Assembly: GCF_000378105.1 (NCBI RefSeq) | Contig: NZ_KB899250.1 | Location: forward strand, 1-64,000 | DNA from: Rubritalea marina DSM 17716 | GTDB taxonomy: Bacteria > Verrucomicrobiota > Verrucomicrobiia > Verrucomicrobiales > Akkermansiaceae | Direction: 5' to 3' | Length of the DNA stretch: 64,000 nucleotides | Shown here: in pieces, positions 1 through 8,708 of the stretch | Layout of the letters: each line of letters starts with the position of its first letter | Position numbering within the stretch: position 1 is the first letter of the stretch | Made by a program: the position numbers and the translations under genes | Notes under the pieces: generated by a model | What the model was told of the DNA's origin: nothing | What the model saw: only the letters and a program-made list of their open reading frames with translations | Database searches by the model: none

Positions 1-235
1 CTTCAGGTGGCCGTGGCGGAACTTCCACGAGAATGTGGAAGTGGTTGCTCATGATGCAGAAGCTGAGGACGCGGACGCCGCAGAATTCTTCATAGAGGCG
101 CATGATCTCAACGAACTTCGATTTTTCGCGATCACCGAAGAGGAATTGTCGGTCGACGACACGCGAGACACAGTGGTAGATGGCGGGTCTGAGTTCTTTA
201 CCGGCCCAAGGCGCTAGGGTTCTAGGGGAGGACAT
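1..235 (-). CDS. REP-associated tyrosine transposase (RAYT, Y1_Tnp family), 3' part outside window
   Basis: The first 78 codons are present, starting at the ATG at 235-233; the rest lies left of the window. The visible part has the N-terminal signature of IS200/IS605-like Y1 transposases of the RAYT branch: YHCVSRVVDRQFLFGD at the front and the metal-binding HUH-type motif NHFHILVE near residues 66-73. Family members nick single-stranded DNA through a catalytic Tyr, which would lie beyond the edge. RAYTs are usually single-copy domesticated genes that spread short REP palindromes. The only nearby palindrome is a weak hairpin at 250-265, so a REP partner is not shown. Family confidence is high; whether the gene is intact is unknown. 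Confidence 0.8.
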   Translation of the reverse strand, partial: MSSPRTLAPWAGKELRPAIYHCVSRVVDRQFLFGDREKSKFVEIMRLYEEFCGVRVLSFCIMSNHFHILVEVPPRPPE

Positions 236-296
236 AGAGCAGATTGTAACACGGGAAGCCCTGTGGCATCAACGATCCTCTCAATTTAGTCTGTCT

Positions 297-332
297 AGGA
301 ATAGAAGGAATAGGATATAGGAATAGGAATAA
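297..332. repeat. GGAATA-type short tandem repeat
   Basis: Degenerate direct repeats of AGGAATA/GGAATA lie in the 332-base gap between the transposase fragment and guaA. Apart from this repeat and the guaA terminator at 491-522, I see nothing in 236-567: no open frame with coding character and no RNA gene. Confidence 0.5.
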
Positions 333-490
333 GTACCATTACCGTTTACCAAGTACTCAGTTCATTCTGTGAAGCAATTTGTTCACATGGCCGATTCGCT
401 CCTTCCTAGATCGACTGATAGCAGTTGTGCTGAAGGTGAGCTCACTTGGTACGATCTCGGCCCTCTTGCATCTACCGCTGTTCCAAACAC

Positions 491-522
491 AAAAAAGCGA
501 CTGAGCCATGAGCCAGTCGCTT
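491..522 (-). terminator. Rho-independent terminator of guaB-guaA
   Basis: Read on the minus strand, a 9-bp stem (AAGCGACTG paired with CAGTCGCTT) closes a 10-base loop and is followed by six T. It lies 46 bases past the guaA stop. Confidence 0.85.
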
Positions 523-567
523 AGTAAATAGGTTTCGTCATCTAGACCAATGACGTTGGCTGCGCCA

Positions 568-2091
568 CTACTCCCACTCGATCGATGCTGGTGGCTTCGA
601 TGAAATATCGTAGAGCACGCGGTTGATGCCGGACACCTCATTGAGGATTCGGCTAGAAACCTTGCGCAGCAATGGAGTTGGTAGGTCAACCCAGTCGGCA
701 GTCATCGCATCTTCAGAGATGACGGCGCGCAGGTTGGTGGCGTACTCGTAAGAGCGCTCATCACCCTTCACTCCAACAGTCTTTACCGGAATGAGGCCCG
801 CATAAGCCTGCCAAGTCTTCTGATACCAGCCACTCTCCTTCAGTTCTGAAATGAAGATGTCATCACAATCGCGGATGATGTCGAGGCGTTCCTTGGTCAC
901 CACTCCAGGGCAACGTACGGCAAGGCCCGGTCCCGGGAATGGGTGGCGGTCGAGGATGTCTTGCTGGATGCCCATGTTGGCACCGAGCTCGCGCACCTCG
1001 TCTTTGAAGAGCTCAGCCAATGGCTCAAGCACCTTGCCTTCTTTCTGCATTTCAAGGATGCGGTCGACGCGATTGTGGTGGGTCTTGATCGTGGAAGCCT
1101 TGGAATTCTCGTTGGAGGCGGACTCGATCACGTCTGGGTAGAGCGTGCCCTGTGCGAGCATTTCGGCATCGCCTACAGCGTCCCAGAACACATCGATGAA
1201 CATGTTGCCAATGATCTTGCGCTTCTTCTCAGGATCTCCTTCACCAGCGAGGGCTGTGAGGAATCGCTCAGAGGCGTCGACCACTTGGATCGGCACTCCC
1301 ATGCGCTTGAAGTTCTTCTTCACTTCCTCAGTCTCGTTCTTACGCATCAATCCTTGATCCACGTAAATGGCTTTCACATTCACCCCTGCTTCGTGCAGAA
1401 GTACCGCCAACACTGTGGAATCAACACCGCCAGACACCCCGCAGACAACTTGCTTCTGGCCCACGCGCTCGCGGATGCCATCGATCAGTTCTTGCTTGAA
1501 GTCTTCGATATGGAATGGAGCGAGCTCGCCCGCCACATCGAGGAAGTTCTTGAGAATTTGAGTTCCCTCGTGTGAGTGGGTCACCTCTGGGTGGAACTGG
1601 ATACCGAAGAACGTATCCCCCCACTGCAGTGAAACTGGCGTGCCATGTTGATTTTTTGCAATCACAGTGCAGTCATCTCCCAGGCTATCGACCGTGTCTG
1701 AGTGGCTCATCCACACTTGAGATTCCTTAGAAATCTCCGCATAAAGTCCGGATTGCTCGACGGGGAACAATCCAGCCTGACCATACTCACGGTGGTTGGA
1801 TTTCTTTACTGAGCCGCCAAACTTGATGTTGAGCAACTGCATGCCGTAGCACACACCGAGCACGGGAACCTTGTACCGTTTAAGAAGATCAAAATCGATA
1901 TCTGGAGCATCCTCATCGCTGGTGCTCTTTGGGCCCCCAGAGAGGATGATCGCACCGGGCTTGCCAATGGCATCTAGGTGCTCTGGTAGATATAACTTAG
2001 CAAAATAGCCGAGCTCTCGTACGCGACGCACGATAAGCTGGGTGTACTGTGAGCCGAAATCGAGAACGGCTACGTGGTTGATTTCTTCCAT
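568..2091 (-). CDS. guaA: GMP synthase (glutamine-hydrolysing)
   Basis: Converts XMP to GMP using ATP and glutamine, the last step of de novo guanine nucleotide synthesis. The 507-residue product has the N-terminal class I glutamine amidotransferase domain with nucleophile Cys81 (GVCYGMQ) and the His167/Glu169 pair (FHPE). The ATP pyrophosphatase P-loop SGGVDS follows at about 220-225, then the C-terminal dimerisation domain ending in the typical IEWE. The ATG at 2091 is chosen because the protein then starts just before the conserved VAVLDFGSQYTQLI; a frame 15 codons longer exists. guaB lies 94 bases upstream on the same strand, so the two probably form a guaBA operon ending at the terminator at 491-522. 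Confidence 0.97.
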   Translation of the reverse strand: MEEINHVAVLDFGSQYTQLIVRRVRELGYFAKLYLPEHLDAIGKPGAIILSGGPKSTSDEDAPDIDFDLLKRYKVPVLGVCYGMQLLNIKFGGSVKKSNHREYGQAGLFPVEQSGLYAEISKESQVWMSHSDTVDSLGDDCTVIAKNQHGTPVSLQWGDTFFGIQFHPEVTHSHEGTQILKNFLDVAGELAPFHIEDFKQELIDGIRERVGQKQVVCGVSGGVDSTVLAVLLHEAGVNVKAIYVDQGLMRKNETEEVKKNFKRMGVPIQVVDASERFLTALAGEGDPEKKRKIIGNMFIDVFWDAVGDAEMLAQGTLYPDVIESASNENSKASTIKTHHNRVDRILEMQKEGKVLEPLAELFKDEVRELGANMGIQQDILDRHPFPGPGLAVRCPGVVTKERLDIIRDCDDIFISELKESGWYQKTWQAYAGLIPVKTVGVKGDERSYEYATNLRAVISEDAMTADWVDLPTPLLRKVSSRILNEVSGINRVLYDISSKPPASIEWE

Positions 2092-2185
2092 GATAGTTGA
2101 AGTAGAAAATAGAGAGTATTGATAGAGAACAAGCATCCTGCACTCCAGCGCAGAAACTTATCTAAAAACTAAGAACTCAAAACAA

Positions 2186-3637
2186 TTAACCCAATGGCTG
2201 ATAGTTCGTCGGTTCTTCGGTGATGGTGATATCGTGAGCGTGGGATTCGCGAAGGCCTCCAGCCGTGATTTGAGTGAATTCTGCACGCTCGCGAAGCAAG
2301 GCAAGATCTTGGGCACCTACGTAGCCCAAACCGGAACGCAGTCCGCCCATGAGCTGGAACACCACATCAGCTACTGGGCCTTTGTAAGGCACGCGGCCTT
2401 CCACACCCTCAGCAACCATTTTACCAGAAGCATTCTGGCTGTAGCGATCTTTAGAGCCTTTGCGCATGGCGCCGAGTGAGCCCATGCCTCGGTAGGTCTT
2501 GAAGCGACGCCCTTGGAAATGCACCGTTTGACCAGGTGACTCACGAGTACCCGCTAGTAGGGATCCCAGCATCACTAGGTCCGCCCCTGCTGCCATCGCT
2601 TTCACAATGTCGCCTGAATAACGAATACCGCCATCAGCAATCACAGCCACGCCGCGCTCGCGCGCCACGGAAGCCACATTTTGAATCGCCGTAAACTGAG
2701 GCATCCCCACACCTGCCACCACGCGAGTGGTACAGATAGAACCAGGACCAACACCCACTTTTACCGCTGAAACCCCTGCATCGCAGAGATCCTTGGCTCC
2801 TTGAGCCGTCACCACATTACCAGCAACAACAGGAACTCCCAGTGTCTTAAGATTTTTGATCACCTCAATCACCACTTGTGTGTGGCCAGTAGCCGCATCG
2901 ATGAAGAGCGCATCCGCACCAGCCGCCACCAGCGCCTCAGCGCGTTGCATGTGATCCGGCCCAGGGCCGACAGCCGCACCACAGCGCAGCTGACCATTGG
3001 CATCCTTCGCCGAGTGAGTGAAAGTCATGCGCTTCTCAATGTCCGCACCAGTAATCAGACCCGCTAGCGAGCCGAAACCGTCAATCAGTGGAAGCTTTTC
3101 AATACGGTTCTCATAGAGGATGCGGCGCGCTTCTTCGATACAAGTGTCCGCAGGGGCAACCACGAGACGGTCGATCGGAGTCATCACATCAGCCACCGCG
3201 CGGTTCTTATTCTCCACATAGCCGATGTCACGGCCAGTGACCATACCTTCTAACTTGTTGTCTTCATCCACTACTGGGAAGCCAGAAAAACCTTCTTGAG
3301 CAATGATATCGCGCACTTCCGCAAGAGTCATGTTCTTGCTAACAGTAACAGGGTCATGAATCACGGCATTTTCTGAGCGCTTCACTTTAGCCACCATGGC
3401 TGCCTGCTCTTCGATCGTATTATTTCGGTGAATCACACCAATGCCACCTTCACGGGCGAGCGCAATCGCGAGCTCAGCTTCCGATACAGAATCCATTGCC
3501 GCAGATACGACAGGAATGTTCAAACCAATGTCTGGGGTGAGCCAAGAGGAAATGTCCGTCTCATTCGGAATCACCGCACTGTGCTGCGGTACGAGAAGAA
3601 CGTCATCAAATGAAAGTCCAAGAGAAATCTCTGCCAT
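2186..3637 (-). CDS. guaB: IMP dehydrogenase
   Basis: NAD-dependent oxidation of IMP to XMP, the committed step of GMP synthesis. The 483-residue protein is a TIM barrel split by two CBS domains (about residues 92-145 and 150-205). The catalytic loop GSICTTR places the nucleophile at Cys302, and the flap region near GRVPYKG is present. Start: ATG at 3637 ([15 protein letters not shown]); a GTG three codons upstream at 3646 is possible. It is the first gene of the guaB-guaA pair and is divergent from the envelope operon beginning at 3856. Confidence 0.97.
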   Translation of the reverse strand: MAEISLGLSFDDVLLVPQHSAVIPNETDISSWLTPDIGLNIPVVSAAMDSVSEAELAIALAREGGIGVIHRNNTIEEQAAMVAKVKRSENAVIHDPVTVSKNMTLAEVRDIIAQEGFSGFPVVDEDNKLEGMVTGRDIGYVENKNRAVADVMTPIDRLVVAPADTCIEEARRILYENRIEKLPLIDGFGSLAGLITGADIEKRMTFTHSAKDANGQLRCGAAVGPGPDHMQRAEALVAAGADALFIDAATGHTQVVIEVIKNLKTLGVPVVAGNVVTAQGAKDLCDAGVSAVKVGVGPGSICTTRVVAGVGMPQFTAIQNVASVARERGVAVIADGGIRYSGDIVKAMAAGADLVMLGSLLAGTRESPGQTVHFQGRRFKTYRGMGSLGAMRKGSKDRYSQNASGKMVAEGVEGRVPYKGPVADVVFQLMGGLRSGLGYVGAQDLALLRERAEFTQITAGGLRESHAHDITITEEPTNYQPLG

Positions 3638-3783
3638 GCACGACACAAGAGGTTTTCACCCCATATTGCAAGCGCAAACCCTCGCTGAAGCGTTTTTGTC
3701 AGTCTAGTGCTCACTCACAGACTGCTCGCCTAGCATGAATACGTATTAAGTCATTAATCTCATTTAGCTAAGACCTATAAAAC

Positions 3784-3798
3784 ATTGATTCAATCAAT
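3784..3798. promoter_or_regulatory. Perfect palindrome in the guaB/hydroxylase divergent region
   Basis: ATTGATTCAATCAAT is a perfect inverted repeat with a one-base centre. It lies in AT-rich DNA 58 bases before the start at 3856 and about 150 bases upstream of guaB. It could be an operator for either side; no regulator is identified. Confidence 0.35.
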
Positions 3799-3855
3799 AG
3801 AGTATCATCAATTATCGATTTAAATAATTAAGAGCCGACTGTTAGTTTCACATGC

Positions 3856-4686
3856 ATGACCGCACTACTGATCATGCTACCGACCACAGCCGTCATGCTG
3901 TTGATAGAAAAACTATGGCCAGCCAATGACTTGCCGAAAGTCAACAACTGGTGGGCCAGAGTCGCCTTAACCAACCTTTGCCAACTACTCATCGTTCTTT
4001 GTATTGGCTATGCAATCGAGCCACATCTGAGCAGCATCACGCCTCCATGGGCCTTGAGCCTCCATGTGAATCTAGCCTGGCAACTTGGAATTGGCTACCT
4101 GCTCACCACATTCCTCTATTACTTCTGGCACAGGCTTCGGCATGAGTCGCGCTTCTTTTGGAAACTCTGCCACCAGCTGCATCATTCCCCCGAGCGCATG
4201 GAGGTGTTGATGTCATTCTACAAGCATCCCGTAGAGATCACTCTCAACGCATTGATCAGCTCCACCATTAGCTACTTGATACTCGGTTGCAGCATTGAAG
4301 CTGCTGGCTTGATCACGCTGGCCACCGGCATTGCTGAGCTCTTTTACCACTGGAATATCAAAACCCCCGTGTGGCTCGGCCCATTATTTCAGCGCCCTGA
4401 GTCGCATCGCGTGCATCACCAACGCTACCGCCACACCAACAACTACTCCGACATCCCCCTGTGGGACATGTTGTTTGGAACCTACAAGAACCCACGAAAG
4501 CGTGTCGAGCATTGTGGGTTCCAAGATCAAAAAGAAGACCGCATCGACGACATCCTCGCCTTCCGCGATGTGCTCTCAAAAAACTCCGACAAGGTCTCCC
4601 CCCTACACCTGCTTCCCAGCTGTATCGGCTGCTCCAAGCGTTGGGCCTGCCACGCCTCTCAAACAAAGCAAAACACCAAACCATGA
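3856..4686 (+). CDS. Sterol desaturase / fatty acid hydroxylase superfamily membrane protein
   Basis: A 276-residue integral membrane di-iron protein. The His boxes typical of the superfamily are visible: HRLRH (92-96), HQLHH (106-110), H124, H165, and SHRVHHQRYRH (184-193), followed by NNYSDIPLWDMLFGTY. Hydrophobic spans lie at about 5-20, 38-53, 73-90 and 132-160. Family members hydroxylate or desaturate lipid acyl chains, sterols or carotenoids with O2; the substrate here is unknown. It is the first gene of a four-gene operon; its TGA overlaps the next ATG (ATGA at 4683-4686). The operon partners suggest an envelope lipid modification rather than sterol synthesis, which is inference. Confidence 0.9.
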   Translation: MTALLIMLPTTAVMLLIEKLWPANDLPKVNNWWARVALTNLCQLLIVLCIGYAIEPHLSSITPPWALSLHVNLAWQLGIGYLLTTFLYYFWHRLRHESRFFWKLCHQLHHSPERMEVLMSFYKHPVEITLNALISSTISYLILGCSIEAAGLITLATGIAELFYHWNIKTPVWLGPLFQRPESHRVHHQRYRHTNNYSDIPLWDMLFGTYKNPRKRVEHCGFQDQKEDRIDDILAFRDVLSKNSDKVSPLHLLPSCIGCSKRWACHASQTKQNTKP

Positions 4687-5174
4687 AAACATCCAAATTC
4701 GTCAAAGGCTCCTGCGCCCTCCTCTTGCTGCTCGGCTGCTCGACTATGCTAGGAGAGGCGCTCTCCAACAAAGCGCTTAAAGGGTTCGGGCTCGCCTCGC
4801 AGATCGCCCCCTACACCAAAGTCTTTGGCATCGCACACAGCTATGAACAGCAACAAGCCTTCGAGACATTCGCCTGCAGTTTCACGCTAGAATACACCCT
4901 CCCCAATGGCGAACGCAGCGCGCTTGAGCTGAGCCCTGAAGTCTACTCCAAACTCCGTGGCCCTTACAACCGGCGCAATGTCTATGGTGCTCTACTCGCC
5001 TATGGCCCCGCCCTCTCGCCAGAACTCAGAGCTCGTGGCCTCCAACAAGCATTGCTCTCATCGCATGCCATCATCGATGAGCTTGGCATCCCAGAGGGCA
5101 GCACAGACTTCCAACTCACTATCCGCTCCAAAAACCCCAAGCTCAATCACTCTAACTACCTACTCACTCCATGA
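4683..5174 (+). CDS. Predicted lipoprotein, second gene of the envelope operon
   Basis: 163 residues, no family recognised. The N-terminus is a lipoprotein signal: basic MKTSKFVKG, a hydrophobic core and LLLLLGC, giving a lipobox Cys near residue 18. The remainder is a soluble, probably periplasmic domain with a YTLPNGERSALELSPEVYSKLRGPYNRRNVYGALLAYGP segment in the middle, here noted only as positions about 60-100. The start is fixed by the ATGA overlap with the hydroxylase stop; its own stop overlaps the HTTM-DCC start, again as ATGA. This strongly suggests translational coupling and a shared job with both neighbours. Confidence 0.75.
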   Translation: MKTSKFVKGSCALLLLLGCSTMLGEALSNKALKGFGLASQIAPYTKVFGIAHSYEQQQAFETFACSFTLEYTLPNGERSALELSPEVYSKLRGPYNRRNVYGALLAYGPALSPELRARGLQQALLSSHAIIDELGIPEGSTDFQLTIRSKNPKLNHSNYLLTP

Positions 5175-6376
5175 ACCACAACAGCACAGCCTTCAGCCTA
5201 TTCCGCATTCTCTTTGGGACGTACTTACTCATTCATTTCGCTCAACTGCTCCCCTATGCCGAAGAGCTTTTCAGTTACTCGGTCATTTTTTCTGACACTA
5301 GCCCCAGTCCCTTTCAAGGGATGTGGCCCAACCCGCTCTTCAGCGCCACCCCACATCTAGCAAGCGCGATGGTCAGTCTCGGCTGCCTAGCCTCCATCTG
5401 TATCATCGTGGGCAGGCTGAGAAAAACTGCAGCCTTCTACCTGTGGTACCTCTCCACCTGCCTTTTCACAGCAAACCCACTCATCTCAAATCCATCACAA
5501 GCCTACACTGGGTTGCTATTGATCTTCCTGACACTCATCCCCCATGGTGAAACATGGGTCCTCAATCGACCAGAGTCAGCGGATTGGCACTTTCCCTCCA
5601 CCATCAAAAAGACCGCCTGGTTGCTTCTCGCTATCGGTTACTCGTTCTCCGGCATCTTGAAACTCTCAAGCCCCAGCTGGTGTGATGGCTCCGCACTCGC
5701 TTTTGTGCTCGAGAACCCACTGGCGCGACCAAATGGATTGCGTGAGCTCATGCTGAGTTTCCCACCCGTGTTCTTGATGCTCCTGACTTGGTTCACACTG
5801 GCACTCGAGATCCTCTTCCTCCCGCTGGCATTGATCAAGCAAGCTCGGCCCTGGCTTTGGCTCGCCACCGTTGCGATGCACATAGGCATCATGTGCGTGA
5901 TCGACTTCGCCGACCTCAGCTGCGGCATGCTCCTGTTTCATCTATTCACCTTCCAGCGGGATTGGCTGCCAGCTCGCCGTGGGACACACATCCTCTTTGT
6001 CGATGGTGCATGCAGCTTCTGCCACAGCTCTATCAAGGTACTCACAAGATTAGACCCAGAGCGGGCACTCTCCTTTAGCACACTGCAAGGTCTCACCGCA
6101 CAGCAATACCAAATCCAAGACGCTGGCCAGGCCGCAGACGCCGCAGTGCTCCTGGAACATGCTGGAGCAGCCGATGCGCGAACGTGGCGCGGTGCCGATG
6201 CGATCCTTCGCTCCCTCTATCTCGCTGGTGGCTACGGCTCGTTGATCTGGGCACTGCATTACTTACCCCAATTTCTCAAAAACAAACTCTACCAAGTCAT
6301 CGCAAACCATAGGTACTCCATGAGCACCCTGTGCCCCATTCCAACTCAAGAACAACGTCAACAACTCCTTCCTTAA
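5171..6376 (+). CDS. HTTM (vitamin K carboxylase-like) membrane domain fused to a DCC thiol-disulfide oxidoreductase domain
   Basis: 401 residues. Residues 1-265 are a multi-pass HTTM-type domain, related to vitamin K-dependent gamma-carboxylase, with the hallmark MHIGIMCVIDFADLSCGMLLFH near 236-257. Residues about 273-395 form a DCC (DUF393) domain with VDGACSFCHSS (Cys281 and Cys284) and the family ending GSLIWALHYLP...LYQVIANHRYS. HTTM proteins are thought to act on membrane substrates; DCC proteins are thioredoxin-like redox proteins. Fusion suggests a redox-driven membrane modification, possibly quinone-linked (inference). It is coupled to the lipoprotein by ATGA and followed after 2 bases by the amidase-like gene. 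Confidence 0.85.
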   Translation: MNHNSTAFSLFRILFGTYLLIHFAQLLPYAEELFSYSVIFSDTSPSPFQGMWPNPLFSATPHLASAMVSLGCLASICIIVGRLRKTAAFYLWYLSTCLFTANPLISNPSQAYTGLLLIFLTLIPHGETWVLNRPESADWHFPSTIKKTAWLLLAIGYSFSGILKLSSPSWCDGSALAFVLENPLARPNGLRELMLSFPPVFLMLLTWFTLALEILFLPLALIKQARPWLWLATVAMHIGIMCVIDFADLSCGMLLFHLFTFQRDWLPARRGTHILFVDGACSFCHSSIKVLTRLDPERALSFSTLQGLTAQQYQIQDAGQAADAAVLLEHAGAADARTWRGADAILRSLYLAGGYGSLIWALHYLPQFLKNKLYQVIANHRYSMSTLCPIPTQEQRQQLLP

Positions 6377-6378
6377 CC

Positions 6379-7164
6379 ATGAATAAGAAACAACTCAAAC
6401 TATGCACCTTCCTGCTCGCACTCATTTTTTTCAGCTCAGGAAATATCGGCAAAGGCAAAGCTCACACAGGGATCTTTCCATTCTCATTGATGGAAAAGGC
6501 TCCGAGTGAACGAAGAACAAGTAGACGGGCGAACACAGCAACGACCCAACTAGAGCCGGTTGCTCACCACAATCACCATCAACACGATGCACCCGATATG
6601 ACTGAACTCCAAGCGGGTGATGTCATCGCCTTCTACATGCCGCACAAAGAAGCGCGTCACTATCTCAAGCGGGGCAAGATTCAGAAACTGCCCTACGAGC
6701 TCTTCAGCTTCGGCCACCTTGCCGTGGTGGTCGAACACCCTGCCTCAGGAGAACTAAAGCTCTTGCAGGTCGCGATGAAGCAACGCTGCAACATCGATGA
6801 GGACCTCAGCTACCTCGATGGGAAATCCTGGAACGTGTACCGAGCTCCATCAGGGGCGATTGACTCAGCACGTTTGACTGAATTTGTGGAACACCTCTGC
6901 CACTCCTCCCACCCAGCACCCAAGTATGATTACACAGCAACGTCTGGCATAAGCAATGGCATGATATACCCGAACACCCTCGATGAAATCAAATCGAGCT
7001 ACACCTGCACCACCCTCGCCGTGGCAGCGCTACACTATGCGGGATTCAGTCTCTACCCGATGCAGCGCTCAGGCTTCATGGATGTGCTCACCCCCAAGCA
7101 AGTCATCAGCGCTTGGGGAGCCCCGCGCCACAAAGCTTCAGCCACTCTCACGATGGCGCAATGA
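6379..7164 (+). CDS. Permuted papain-like (YiiX/NlpC-P60 type) amidase, secreted
   Basis: 261 residues from the ATG at 6379, two bases after the previous stop. An N-terminal signal or anchor (about 7-22) is followed by a His-rich linker (AHHNHHQHD, 62-70). The core then begins LQAGDVIAFY, with a catalytic-type His113 in FGHLAVVVE and, about 100 residues later, Cys210 in SYTCTTLAVAAL. This His-before-Cys order matches the circularly permuted papain-like families (YiiX/YaeF, LRAT-like). Such enzymes cleave amides of lipids, peptides or proteins. As last gene of the operon it may hydrolyse or transfer the group handled by the hydroxylase and HTTM-DCC protein. The family call is from motif order, not a search. 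Confidence 0.7.
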   Translation: MNKKQLKLCTFLLALIFFSSGNIGKGKAHTGIFPFSLMEKAPSERRTSRRANTATTQLEPVAHHNHHQHDAPDMTELQAGDVIAFYMPHKEARHYLKRGKIQKLPYELFSFGHLAVVVEHPASGELKLLQVAMKQRCNIDEDLSYLDGKSWNVYRAPSGAIDSARLTEFVEHLCHSSHPAPKYDYTATSGISNGMIYPNTLDEIKSSYTCTTLAVAALHYAGFSLYPMQRSGFMDVLTPKQVISAWGAPRHKASATLTMAQ

Positions 7165-7190
7165 CTGGCAATGGGGCCCAAACAAGCCGC

Positions 7191-8507
7191 TCACTCACAT
7201 CCACACGGGGCTTGTAGCTGATCATTCACTACCGCCAAACGCGGAGCGTCTAATGCATGGCTTGCTTGCACCCACGCTTCAAAGCTCTCAAAGTCCGGTG
7301 GGTGCTGGCTGTAGGCAGCTTCATACCATTGCTGAAGCTGTCCACCACACGCCTGAACCAGGGTGAAATCCAAATCAAATTCCTGGCTGCGAAGCTCCCT
7401 GTCCAGCCGCCCGGCTTTATCCAATTGCACCTTGTGCCAAAAGCGCTTCAGGTGCATAAGGCCAAGGGAGCCTCGGTCCTCGCGGCTAGTGAGCTGTGGG
7501 TCGGGCTGGTAGTGTGGTGTGTCATAGATGAAGTCCGGCGATTCTGAGAAGTCGTAGTGAAAGGGAATCTGACGTCGTTCGCCAAAGTAAAGAGCATCCA
7601 CATAGATCGGCATGTTCAAGCTGCACTCATTGCGCCTCAGCCAATGCTCGCCATAGACCTTGAGATCGGTCTCCACGCACAAGCGCGTCGGTAGTCCTTC
7701 CCCATCCGGCACTTCGAGCACCCCCTGGTAGGCATCCATCCGCTCCTCGCGCGCCGCCTGAGCAGTCTCGCGCGATAAGGTGAAGACGTGCCCCAAAAGC
7801 ACCCTCTCATTGCCATCATTAGATTCCAAGGATGCGTGGATCTGAATCTCCTGCGGGATGAGCACGCCCTCGGGCTTCAAAAATTGCTCAAGGTGGGCGA
7901 AGATCTTCACCTGTGGTTCGCGGCGCAGCATCGCCGTCATCGTTTCAGAAATCAGAATATCAAAGGCATCAATCGCGCTCGGCTGCCACAGCGTGGCGTC
8001 TGCTTCATCCACCGAGACCACGCGCTCTTCAATGCCGTAGAGCGACACCAAGTGCTGGATCGAGGACACATTGCGCGCGTGGATGTCGATCAAGCAAATA
8101 TCTAGTGGCGCTTCGCGGAAGTAGCGCGCCACCAACGGCAATAGCAACAAGCCATAGGGCCCAGTTCCCGCATACAAAATGCGCACGCGCTCGTTCGCTG
8201 CCAGAGCATCCTCGATCGCCTGTTTCACCCCTTGCATGAACACCTGAGTGCGCAAGGGTTCCTTCAGACACTTCGCCGCCTGCACCGGCGAAATGGCCAC
8301 GCCATGTTGCGTCTCAGCATCGTCGCGCGTCAGCATCTCCTCCTCCACCGACACCCCAGTCAGCTCAGCCAAGCCATCTGCCATCGCCTGCACCAACGGT
8401 GTGGCCAACGCAAAATCACGCGGCATCGAAATCAATTGCTCCATCAGCTCTAGCAAGGATTGCACCTTCGCTTCAGCTGCCTCAGAAGAATGGGTCAGGG
8501 TCATCAT
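7191..8507 (-). CDS. Class I SAM-dependent methyltransferase, PRMT-like
   Basis: 438 residues. The SAM-binding glycine motif ILYAGTGPYG lies near residue 115, followed by an acidic strand end (LDICLIDIH) and an ISETMTAML segment resembling the acidic double-E loop of protein arginine methyltransferases. The preceding HGVAISPVQAAKCLKEPLRT is also PRMT-like. The C-terminal half shows no domain I recognise. Substrate unknown; class I methyltransferase is secure, PRMT-like is tentative. It converges with the amidase operon (26 bases between the stops). Two adjacent ATGs (8507, 8504) could both serve as start. Confidence 0.75.
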   Translation of the reverse strand: MMTLTHSSEAAEAKVQSLLELMEQLISMPRDFALATPLVQAMADGLAELTGVSVEEEMLTRDDAETQHGVAISPVQAAKCLKEPLRTQVFMQGVKQAIEDALAANERVRILYAGTGPYGLLLLPLVARYFREAPLDICLIDIHARNVSSIQHLVSLYGIEERVVSVDEADATLWQPSAIDAFDILISETMTAMLRREPQVKIFAHLEQFLKPEGVLIPQEIQIHASLESNDGNERVLLGHVFTLSRETAQAAREERMDAYQGVLEVPDGEGLPTRLCVETDLKVYGEHWLRRNECSLNMPIYVDALYFGERRQIPFHYDFSESPDFIYDTPHYQPDPQLTSREDRGSLGLMHLKRFWHKVQLDKAGRLDRELRSQEFDLDFTLVQACGGQLQQWYEAAYSQHPPDFESFEAWVQASHALDAPRLAVVNDQLQAPCGCE

Positions 8508-8708
8508 GAATAAAAAAATCTAATCTAACTAATGTTAGCTCACCGCATCTTTAGCGAATGGGGGAGCGCCTTACAAGAGTGCATCTGCACTTAAATCCCA
8601 GAAAGATCTACGTGATAAGACCCAGAGCTAACACTGAAACATCGACACTAAGCGGAATGGGCAACCATGAAGTAATGGCTACACCATTTCACTAGTTTCA
8701 AATAACGA

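Noticed and set aside
357-689. 110-codon minus-strand frame downstream of and inside the guaA 3' end
   Set aside because: It overlaps the conserved guaA C-terminus in another frame and spans the terminator; no family resemblance.
943-1575. Long plus-strand frame of 210 codons opposite guaA
   Set aside because: Mirror of the guaA codon pattern; no start context and no recognisable motif.
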